38,296 nt of DNA from CAZWUK01 sp964636685 (GTDB lineage Bacteria > Bacillota > Clostridia > Christensenellales > CAG-138). The DNA is taken from the NCBI GenBank assembly GCA_964636685.1, contig CAZWUK010000010.1:1-38296 (forward strand), given 5' to 3'. Position 1 is the stretch's first letter. The number at the start of each line of letters is the position of its first letter. The notes under the pieces were generated by a model. That model saw only the letters and a program-made list of their open reading frames with translations, was not told the origin of the DNA and did not search any database. This document shows, one piece after another, positions 32,429-38,296 of this stretch. The position numbers and the translations under genes are program-made.

Positions 32429-33631
32429 ATGTTCCGTCAGAAGAATGTGCTTTCCGATCAATATATGAACGTTACACACATTTTTTCATGCGCTACCCGT
32501 AAGTCAACTCTGCTTTTCATATGCCTCCTTCCGAGCTTGTCGTTCTTTTTCATGTATTTATACCTGGAAATGTATTGGCTGGCCGCGGGCTGTGTGCTGC
32601 TGCTGGTGCTGTTTTATTCCGTGTCCCAGCTTCCGTGTTTCAACAACTATAAGGTTATGCTCTACGCATTACTGATCTTTGCGTTCCTGCTTGAGCAGGT
32701 CGCGGCATATTTTCTCGAATGGGAGATGGGCTTTCAGAATTACCTGTTCGCCTTGGTTCCGATAGGCTTTGTGTTCCTATATCGATCCAACAATTATCGT
32801 GACATTATTATTACAGGCATCACCAGCTCCTCATTGATTATGATTTGCTTTTTATTCTGCAACATGATCGACTATCAGGTTGAGCCGACAAGCGGCGCAA
32901 GCCACATCGTGATTCGCGCCATCAGCGCGGTCAACTCCGTGCTGATTATCCTCATATTGTTTTCGTGTATGATCCTGTTTGTCATGGAGCTTTATAGCGC
33001 CCACCGCAAATTGTTGGAGGAAGCCAACGCCAGGCTTGACGGGCTGCGGGGATCCATGATGCTCAGCCAAATCAAGCCGCACTTTCTATACAACACCCTT
33101 GGCGCGATTGATGAAATGATCGATACGGATCCGGTGCGGGCAAAAAGCGCCATGGCGGATTTCACACGATATATGCGCATGAACATCGATTGCCTGACAA
33201 ATAACGAACAGGTTCCTTTCAAAAAGGAGCTTTCGCATATCAATGCCTTCATGCAGATACAAAATCTGCGCTTCGGAGACGCGATTTCCATAGAATACGA
33301 CATCGCCTGCGAGGACTTTATGCTTCCGCCCTTAACGATACAGCCCCTGGTGGAAAACGCCATTAAGCACGGCATCCGGCCCAAGGGCGGCATAGGTAAA
33401 ATTCGGCTGTCTGTACGAGAAGATGCACAAAGCTATATCATTAGCGTGGCGGACGACGGCGTAGGCATGAATCTCGAGACCCCGCATCAAACCTCAGGTT
33501 CCACCGGGCTCTATAATATCGAACATCGTCTGAAAACCATGTGCAACGGTTACATGGAAATCGTAAGCGTTCCGGAGGTCGGCACCACCCTGACGGTGAT
33601 TATTCCAAAACAGCATAAGGAGACGGTATGA
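32429..33631 (+). CDS. LytS/His_kinase-type sensor histidine kinase
   Basis: The 400-residue kinase has about six membrane helices in its first ~187 residues without a recognisable sensor domain. A short coiled coil (AHRKLLEEANARLDGLRG) and the His_kinase domain with phospho-acceptor His218 (SQIKPHFLYNTLG) follow. The ATPase part has an N-box (LVENAIKHGI) and DDGVGMN. This is the HPK10/LytS-like class, whose members often sense small exported molecules or membrane state. The start at 32429 is supported by AGGGGGTT nine bases upstream; the later ATG (32465) lacks an SD. The gene overlaps the response regulator by ATGA. Its divergent arrangement with the fibre locus suggests that it controls it. 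Confidence 0.9.
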   Translation: MFRQKNVLSDQYMNVTHIFSCATRKSTLLFICLLPSLSFFFMYLYLEMYWLAAGCVLLLVLFYSVSQLPCFNNYKVMLYALLIFAFLLEQVAAYFLEWEMGFQNYLFALVPIGFVFLYRSNNYRDIIITGITSSSLIMICFLFCNMIDYQVEPTSGASHIVIRAISAVNSVLIILILFSCMILFVMELYSAHRKLLEEANARLDGLRGSMMLSQIKPHFLYNTLGAIDEMIDTDPVRAKSAMADFTRYMRMNIDCLTNNEQVPFKKELSHINAFMQIQNLRFGDAISIEYDIACEDFMLPPLTIQPLVENAIKHGIRPKGGIGKIRLSVREDAQSYIISVADDGVGMNLETPHQTSGSTGLYNIEHRLKTMCNGYMEIVSVPEVGTTLTVIIPKQHKETV

Positions 33632-34413
33632 GAACAATTGTTGTAGACGATGAACCTTGGGCAATTCGAAATTTTCAGCGGCAATGCGACTCCCTCCAGA
33701 GCTTGGACATTGTGGGAAGCTTTACCAATCCTGTGGAAGCGCTGGAGTTTTCCAAACATAATCAAGTTGATTTTGCCGTTTTGGACATTGACATGCCCTT
33801 GATGAACGGGCTGGAGCTGGGCATCCAGCTTCGAAGCCTTTATCCGGACGTCGTGCTTGTGTACGTTACCGCATACAATCAGTACGCAAATGCGGCCTTG
33901 CAGCAGAAAGCGGATTATTCTCTGACAAAGCCCTGTTCGCCCGAGGACATTATCGACGTTGTTTCAAGGGCGCAGCTTCTATCCATGCGCCAGCGCAAGC
34001 CGGTATTTATTCGCACGTTTGGAAATTTTGACGTTTTTCTCAACGGACAGGCCATATTTTTCCCCAGCGCGAAGGCGAAGGAGCTGCTTGCATTTCTTGT
34101 GCACAACAAGGGCGGCATCGTAACCACCGCAGAGGCGATGGCCACGGTTTGGGACGGCGACGGCTCCAACGCCTTATGCAGAACTGCCGCCATGCGTCTG
34201 CGCAAAACGCTGGAAAGCAACGGTATTTCTTACATACTGTCCAACAAAGGAGAGGATCGATTCGTAGACATTCGACAGTTTGACTGTGACTACTATTTGT
34301 TTCTGCGCGGCATAAAAGTTGCAGAATGGGCATTTACAGGCGAGTATATGACCCAATACAGTTGGGCGGAGGCAACGCTAAGCACTTTGTTGAAAAAAGC
34401 AGATTTGATTTAG
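33628..34413 (+). CDS. Response regulator with receiver and SARP/OmpR-like winged-helix domain
   Basis: The receiver domain (1-~115) has VVDDE (Asp7, Asp8), phospho-acceptor Asp53 in AVLDIDMPLMNG, Thr81 in VYVTAYNQYA and Lys101 in LTKP. The output domain (~125-255) begins FIRTFGNFDVFLNGQAIFF, includes AKAKELLAFLVHNKGGIVTT and MRLRKTLESNGI, and matches the winged-helix of SARP/DUF-type regulators rather than LytTR, the usual partner of LytS-like kinases. It is translationally coupled to the kinase gene. The stop at 34411-34413 coincides with the left edge of a MITE-like repeat. I cannot tell from sequence whether the insertion altered the last residues. Confidence 0.9.
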   Translation: MRTIVVDDEPWAIRNFQRQCDSLQSLDIVGSFTNPVEALEFSKHNQVDFAVLDIDMPLMNGLELGIQLRSLYPDVVLVYVTAYNQYANAALQQKADYSLTKPCSPEDIIDVVSRAQLLSMRQRKPVFIRTFGNFDVFLNGQAIFFPSAKAKELLAFLVHNKGGIVTTAEAMATVWDGDGSNALCRTAAMRLRKTLESNGISYILSNKGEDRFVDIRQFDCDYYLFLRGIKVAEWAFTGEYMTQYSWAEATLSTLLKKADLI

Positions 34414-34572
34414 AATGTGTTTCTAAAGTCTGCAAGATGAAGCTTTGCGTCATCGACTTGCGGCCTGGGGCAAAAAACGTCGGCTTAGCGGTGCTAGGGC
34501 GAGGTTTTTACGAAAGCAGGCAGGTCGAAGGCGTGAAATTGCGCTTGCGTGATTTTAGAAGGGCATCATAGA
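34414..34572 (+). repeat. MITE-like dispersed repeat
   Basis: The ~160-bp unit begins AATGTGTTTCTAAAGTCTGC and ends GATTTTAGAAGGGCAT. The two ends are imperfect inverted repeats (about 10 of 14 positions). The first ~25 bases recur at the right edge of the window (38267-38296, GTGTTTTTAAAGTCTGCAAG). It contains a short open frame (MKLCVIDLRPGAKNVGLAVL...) without SD, probably a property of the repeat rather than a gene. It fills the whole gap between the response regulator and the Rrf2 gene. Confidence 0.65.
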
Positions 34573-34586
34573 ATAGGAGTATTGTA

Positions 34587-35009
34587 ATGCAGCTTAATAT
34601 ATCGTCTGATTATGCAATTCGCGCCATGCTGTATCTGGCCACCCTTAACGGCAAGGCAACCGCTGCGGAAATCTCCGCGGCAATGCAGATCCCGCTCAAC
34701 ACTTGCAGGAAAAATTTGCAGCTGTTAAAGAATGCGGGGCTGATTATCCCTTATGCCGGAACAACCGGCGGTTACGCCCTGGCCAAAAAGCCGTCTGATA
34801 TTACCTTGGCGCATATACTGCGTGCCACGGGCGAAAAACTCGAAATAAACCGGTGCCTTGAGCCGGATTGCTTTTGCAACCGCAAGGCCGCGGCAACGTG
34901 TCCTGTTCACAAGGTATATGAGCGCGCGCAATCGTCGCTCAACTCCGCCTTTGATACAACGTTGCAGGAATTAATACAGTGCCCGGCAAAAAACGGAGAG
35001 CGCCTATAA
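34587..35009 (+). CDS. Rrf2-family transcriptional regulator
   Basis: The 140-residue protein begins MQLNISSDYAIRAMLYLA, the standard Rrf2 start. It has a winged helix (TAAEISAAMQIPLNTCRKNL, LKNAGLIIPYAGTTGGYALA) and a C-terminal Cys cluster in RCLEPDCFCNRKAAATCPVH. The clustered Cys residues match Rrf2 members that hold an iron-sulfur cluster (IscR, NsrR, RirA types), so it probably senses redox, NO or iron. The effector branch cannot be chosen from sequence. SD AGGAG lies seven bases before ATG 34587. No target gene is adjacent on this strand. The nearby EFR1-type Fe-S protein gene is a possible target. Confidence 0.92.
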   Translation: MQLNISSDYAIRAMLYLATLNGKATAAEISAAMQIPLNTCRKNLQLLKNAGLIIPYAGTTGGYALAKKPSDITLAHILRATGEKLEINRCLEPDCFCNRKAAATCPVHKVYERAQSSLNSAFDTTLQELIQCPAKNGERL

Positions 35010-35044
35010 GCGCAGCCGTTTTTCAATCAGCGGTATGATAATAA

Positions 35045-35076
35045 TATATCCCGCCATGTAAGCACAGCGGGATATG
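35045..35076 (+). terminator. Hairpin after the Rrf2 gene
   Basis: ATATCCCGC (35046-35054) pairs with GCGGGATAT (35067-35075) around a 12-nt loop, 36 bases after the stop. No U-tract follows, so this is a weak terminator or an operator-like palindrome. Confidence 0.4.
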
Positions 35077-35581
35077 TATGCTCTATGCTATTCCGTTTTT
35101 GCCGCGCCGCTTCCTGCGTCCAAGCGCCCTGTGTTTATACACAAAGCGACGTCATTCCAAATGACCCTTACCGGCGGCGAGGGCACAGCTATGCTCTTGC
35201 TTGCTTTTCTTGCGATTGCGGGCGGTCATTTCCATTTGTCAATACCCTGTTTGCAAATATTTTTTTGTTGAAATCAGTATATGGCAAGGCGGGAGGAAAG
35301 TCAAGCAGAATACAGTAGAATGGGGCGTTTGACGGCGGTAAAGACCAATGTCGGGCGGAAAGAATATCGCTTTCCAGATAACAAATGCCACGGTTCAAGC
35401 AATGCACAACCTGCCAGTTCGCTGTCTCTATGCTGTCCTCGATTGTGCAAATCGTCTCATCCCGCAGCATCATTGCTCATCCGCTTTCTATTTTAACCTA
35501 TACATCAATTATACGCGTTTTATAAGCTCTGCCGGTACCAATATCGGGAGCAGCACGATACACAATAGAATGAACCAAACG
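35077..35581. other. Intergenic stretch without a confident gene
   Basis: Several short frames are open. The longest (minus strand, 35189-35473) starts MMLRDETICTIEDSIETANW, but it lacks a convincing SD and a family. Base composition changes to AT-rich around 35255-35280. I see no RNA gene, repeat or promoter that I would defend. Confidence 0.4.
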
Positions 35582-35953
35582 TTACCCTTCGTCTTTTTCA
35601 TTGTATTCTGCCTCATCGTCAAAGTACAGATCCGCCAAGATGGGCATAATCGCCGCATTGTCGCCAACGACCTTTGCAATCACGGTAGAAGGCGTCAAAA
35701 ACATCACCTGCACAATGAACTTCTCCCCCATCTTCTCATAGATACGGCCTGCCGAAAACGTGCCGTTGGCCTTTGTCTGGATGCTGTTGGCAATGTACCC
35801 CACTGTGCCAAGAACCGGGAACATGACCTTGATCGCCTCGCTGTCGAACACATTGTCCGGCTCCTTGACGCAGAGCAGCTTCGTGCCGACAGCAAAGGGG
35901 CGCTTGTCAAAATAGTTTTTGAAACCTACGATTGAAACGTATTGGTCTGCCAT
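35582..35953 (-). CDS. Stand-alone HIRAN-domain protein
   Basis: The 123-residue product starts at ATG 35953 behind AGGAGGA. Most of it fits a HIRAN domain: YVSIVGFKNYFDK, VGTKLLCVKEPDNVFDSEAI (the EP-N-x-x-D-x-x-AI signature) and LGTVGYIANS. HIRAN domains bind single-stranded 3' DNA ends in eukaryotic HLTF and occur alone in many bacteria, where their role is not settled. It is the last gene of a minus-strand group, 107 bases after the flavodoxin-ferredoxin gene, so co-transcription is possible but not certain. The acidic tail (YFDDEAEYNEKDEG) is unusual. Confidence 0.78.
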   Translation of the reverse strand: MADQYVSIVGFKNYFDKRPFAVGTKLLCVKEPDNVFDSEAIKVMFPVLGTVGYIANSIQTKANGTFSAGRIYEKMGEKFIVQVMFLTPSTVIAKVVGDNAAIMPILADLYFDDEAEYNEKDEG

Positions 35954-36060
35954 GGAAGTATCCTCCTGCATGTTTTACGACAGCTTTCTCTGTCACGATA
36001 CCCATTCTATCAGGAGATCAGTACGTTATTTGGGACTTTGTTCCAGGCGTCACGGGGCTT

Positions 36061-36825
36061 TTAGTCCATGCTCTCCCATCCGTTCTCCGGAAAGCGGTAT
36101 CTTCCCTTCGACCTCGTTTGCCCGCCATATTGTATCGCTTTCACAGGGCAGCGGTGAATACAGGCCATACAGGAAACACAGTGCTTTTTGATCCACTGCG
36201 GCCTGCCGTCTGACAGCTGTATCGCGTCAACAGGGCAGTTCCGTGCGCACTGGCCGCAGCCGATGCTGACAGCGTCTGCTGCAAACGGCTTTGTGCTTGA
36301 AGCGAACGCCTTGAAGATGGGGTTGACGACAGCTGTTTTGAGCCCCGCCAGGCCGCCTTGCTGCACGTCTGTCACAGTCTCGCGGGCTTTTATCCGGTCG
36401 GCAATCAGCGGGAGTCGCTCGCTTGCCGCCGCGATCTTTGCGCGCTCCAGCGCCGGAGCGTCCACATCGTACATCGGGATGTAGTTGTTTGGCATAATGA
36501 CCGACCACGCCGCCTTCCACGGAAAACGTCTTTTCAGCTTTTGCATGGCGCGGCCTGCTTCGTCTCCGCAGGTGCAGACGGCATACGCGTAAACGTCCGG
36601 GTCTATGACAAGCGTATTGATGAAATCATCCATAATCCGCGGCGCACCCCAGGCGTAGATCGGAAAGACAAGCCCTATGCGGGCATCCTTGCCAAAGCAA
36701 AAGGCAGCCGTCGGCCCATCGTGTTTCATGACCTCCGTGATGCTGACAGCCTCGTCGCCCGTAAGCGTCGCCAATTCCTTTGCCACCCACCGGGAATTGC
36801 CGGTGCCTGAAAAATAGTAGATCAT
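36061..36825 (-). CDS. EFR1-type flavodoxin/ferredoxin fusion protein
   Basis: This 254-residue protein has an N-terminal flavodoxin-like fold with the FMN phosphate loop FSGTGNSRWVAK, and IGLVFPIYAWGAPRIMDDFI. The C-terminal ferredoxin part has two 4Fe-4S sites (CGQCARNCPVDAI and CVSCMACIHRCPVKAI). It is a cytoplasmic electron carrier common in anaerobic Firmicutes; its redox partner is unknown. I chose ATG 36825 because GGAGG lies six bases upstream; an earlier in-frame ATG at 36837 overlaps that SD. It follows the WYL regulator gene by 20 bases, so that regulator probably controls it. Confidence 0.88.
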   Translation of the reverse strand: MIYYFSGTGNSRWVAKELATLTGDEAVSITEVMKHDGPTAAFCFGKDARIGLVFPIYAWGAPRIMDDFINTLVIDPDVYAYAVCTCGDEAGRAMQKLKRRFPWKAAWSVIMPNNYIPMYDVDAPALERAKIAAASERLPLIADRIKARETVTDVQQGGLAGLKTAVVNPIFKAFASSTKPFAADAVSIGCGQCARNCPVDAIQLSDGRPQWIKKHCVSCMACIHRCPVKAIQYGGQTRSKGRYRFPENGWESMD

Positions 36826-36845
36826 ATCTGCCTCCATTGAAAATC

Positions 36846-37832
36846 TTATGCCATGCTTCCCGCATTCCGCCGCAGCTGCTCCTTGAATCCCGCGACGACC
36901 GGCTCCGGAGCGGTGATGACCGCCTCGCCGTTCAAGCCGAATATCCAGCCGTAAAACTGCGGACTGACGGATACATCCGCATGGATCTTGAAATGCTCCG
37001 CGTCTGTTTTGATAAGCGCCGTATCCTTGCCAAAGCGGTCAATCACCACGCCGGCAAGGCTGTTGGCAAACGCAATGGTGACGTTTTGCTTCTCTCCGCC
37101 GTACATGCCAAAGGTATGCTGGGTATACTCCGCAATATCGATCTTGTCATACTGCTCATGACCGGCGCGCGGTTTATCCGTTACGCGGATGGAATCCATC
37201 TTATCCACGCGGTAGTGCTTGATGATGTCCGCAACGGCGTCAAACGCGATCAGATAGTAGTTTTCACTATTGAATGTTAGCGCAAACGGGCTTACCGCAT
37301 ACAGCCTGCCGCCATGCCGATAGCTCTTTTTCTTTTCCGCGTTATACTCAAAATATTTGAAGGTGATCTGCCGATCCTCCGCGATGCCGTTGTAGATCGC
37401 GTCCACATTGTAAAAAATGCTCTCGTTCATAGTCTTGATGCGGTTTGCAACGTAGACCTGCCGCCGCATGAGCTGCGCCTCATATCTGCTGCAAAGCTGC
37501 TCCAGCTTCTTGATAAGGGAATAGGTCTTCTTCTCGGTGAGAAAATGATTCGCCTGCACACTGTCCACCAGCAGCTTTAATTCCGGCACCTCGAAATCCC
37601 GATTGGCAAGAAAATACCGTGCCGTGGGGTCTTTAACCATCTTGATATCGAGTCCAAAAGTCCTAAGCGCCTCAATATCGTCATACAGGCTCTTGCGTTC
37701 GGCCAAGATATCGTGCACCGCAAGACGCTGGCGTATTTCCTCCATGGAAAGCGCATGCGCTTCGTCTGTCTGCGCCGTGAACATCTCGGCAAGATAGAGT
37801 ATTTTTAGCTTTTGATTGGATGATTTGGACAT
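36846..37832 (-). CDS. WYL-domain transcriptional regulator
   Basis: The 328-residue protein has an N-terminal helix-turn-helix (SMEEIRQRLAVHDILAERKS, LYDDIEALRTFGLDI), a WYL-type sensor fold (~140-225: RQITFKYFEYNAEKKKSYR, YAVSPFALTFNSENYYLIAF) and a WCX-like C-terminus (~235-320). WYL proteins sense ligands, possibly nucleic acids or nucleotides, and several control defence or DNA-damage genes. I chose ATG 37832 (purine-rich AACGAGAGG upstream); extension to 37883 adds residues not seen in the family. It lies between a small membrane protein gene and the EFR1 gene, all on the minus strand with gaps of 34 and 20 bases. Confidence 0.88.
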   Translation of the reverse strand: MSKSSNQKLKILYLAEMFTAQTDEAHALSMEEIRQRLAVHDILAERKSLYDDIEALRTFGLDIKMVKDPTARYFLANRDFEVPELKLLVDSVQANHFLTEKKTYSLIKKLEQLCSRYEAQLMRRQVYVANRIKTMNESIFYNVDAIYNGIAEDRQITFKYFEYNAEKKKSYRHGGRLYAVSPFALTFNSENYYLIAFDAVADIIKHYRVDKMDSIRVTDKPRAGHEQYDKIDIAEYTQHTFGMYGGEKQNVTIAFANSLAGVVIDRFGKDTALIKTDAEHFKIHADVSVSPQFYGWIFGLNGEAVITAPEPVVAGFKEQLRRNAGSMA

Positions 37833-37866
37833 GGTATGCCTCTCGTTTCTCCTTATTCTTCCATCG

Positions 37867-38055
37867 TCATAGGAAAATTGCAATTATCTGGAAGACGCTG
37901 CCCAAAATGATTAGCGTTCCGCCAATTCTCGTCTTTGCTATTTCCTTTTTTGAAGTTGCCATAATCTTGCCGCCATGCCGATGCACTTCTGGCCAGAATA
38001 ATAAAGCGCCGACACAAGTAAGTACTACGCCGGTCGCCGCAAGCGCCTTCTCCAT
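37867..38055 (-). CDS. Small two-helix membrane protein
   Basis: The 62-residue product starts at ATG 38055 (or 38058; GGAGGTT precedes the ATGATG pair). It has two hydrophobic segments, ALAATGVVLTCVGALLFW and IGGTLIILGSVFQIIAIFL, joined by a basic loop (HRHGGKIMATSKKEIAKTR). I do not recognise a family. The strong SD, the sensible topology and the 34-base gap to the WYL gene support it as a real gene and as the first of that group. Confidence 0.6.
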   Translation of the reverse strand: MEKALAATGVVLTCVGALLFWPEVHRHGGKIMATSKKEIAKTRIGGTLIILGSVFQIIAIFL

Positions 38056-38266
38056 CATAACCTCCAACAAATTATTTTGCATTATTGTGATTTCCAGTCG
38101 GCACAGGCTGCATTTTTTTAATATTGCTCAATACAGCATTACTGTACCATATAGCGTACTCGCATTCAACATCCCCGAGGATGATTGTAATTGATCGGTC
38201 GTCCGTTAAACAGGACTTGGCTGCAGCGGAGGATTTTGGGCGACGCAGCAGCGACACAGACTGGAG
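38056..38266. other. Upstream region of the small membrane protein
   Basis: A minus-strand frame (38072-38257) reads TIILGDVECEYAIWYSNAVL, which looks protein-like. It starts with a GTG lacking SD next to the terminal repeat and overlaps the SD of the next gene. It may be the tail of a disrupted gene. No other feature was found. Confidence 0.3.
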
Positions 38267-38296
38267 TGTGTTTTTAAAGTCTGCAAGATGAAATTT
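38267..38296 (+). repeat. Partial second copy of the MITE-like repeat
   Basis: GTGTTTTTAAAGTCTGCAAG and the following GATGAA match the left end of the 34414 repeat with one mismatch. The window ends inside it, so the rest cannot be seen. Confidence 0.65.

Noticed and set aside
35189..35473. 94-codon minus-strand frame in the Rrf2-HIRAN gap
   Set aside because: The beginning looks protein-like, but there is no SD, no family and no conserved motif, so it is not called as a gene.

Overview
The window looks like a chromosomal segment of a low-to-medium GC Gram-positive anaerobe of the Clostridia (Oscillospirales/Christensenellales-like; this is inferred from gene content). Indicators are NlpC/P60 and class B sortase surface proteins, TasA/SipW-type matrix genes, an EFR1-type flavodoxin-ferredoxin, a WYL regulator, an Rrf2 regulator with a Cys cluster, strong SD sequences, and many ATGA start/stop overlaps. 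No rRNA, tRNA gene or CRISPR array was found.

Region 1 (1-12,925) is one plus-strand operon. A near-consensus sigma-A promoter (263-292) precedes a ~184-nt leader whose ends close in a perfect 10-bp stem next to the first Shine-Dalgarno. Nine tightly spaced genes follow: metallophosphoesterase lipoprotein, TIM-barrel-like lipoprotein, VTC-type polymerase domain, DUF4956 membrane protein, CotH kinase, membrane-anchored glycosidase-like protein, HEAT-repeat membrane protein, processive family 2 glycosyltransferase, and a membrane protein with degenerate GGDEF and EAL domains. It ends at a hairpin terminator. I read it as an exopolysaccharide synthesis, modification and export operon with a built-in, probably catalytically dead c-di-GMP receptor.

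Region 2 (12,877-20,996) is a scar of mobile DNA. It holds two diverged ~165-bp direct repeats with tRNA/tmRNA T-arm-like sequence, a truncated IS3-family transposase butted against the 3' remnant of an OLD-type nuclease, and a frameshifted tyrosine integrase lacking its N-terminus. The integrase is joined to the 3' end of a 1418-codon dCache-GGDEF-EAL-PAS-GAF-PAS-PAS protein whose EAL site is intact. A perfect 23-bp hairpin lies at 20,526-20,577.

Region 3 (20,997-32,269, minus strand) is a surface fibre/matrix locus. In transcription order it encodes a DivIVA-like coiled-coil protein, a Lys-type signal peptidase I, a large VWA adhesin-like protein, a SipW-type Ser/His signal peptidase, four TasA/camelysin-like proteins (the last with a PKTGD sorting signal), a class B sortase and an NlpC/P60 protein. 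The inferred logic is that SipW matures the fibre subunits, the sortase anchors the last one, and the adhesin and NlpC/P60 protein present the fibre or tailor the wall.

Region 4 (32,249-34,413, plus strand) is a divergent two-component system (LytS-type kinase plus receiver/winged-helix regulator). Its promoter overlaps a perfect AT-rich inverted repeat between it and the fibre locus, so it is the natural candidate regulator.

Region 5 (34,414-38,296) holds a MITE-like repeat (a second partial copy starts at the window end), an Rrf2 regulator, a ~570-bp stretch without a confident gene, and a minus-strand group: small membrane protein, WYL regulator, EFR1-type flavodoxin/ferredoxin and HIRAN-domain protein.
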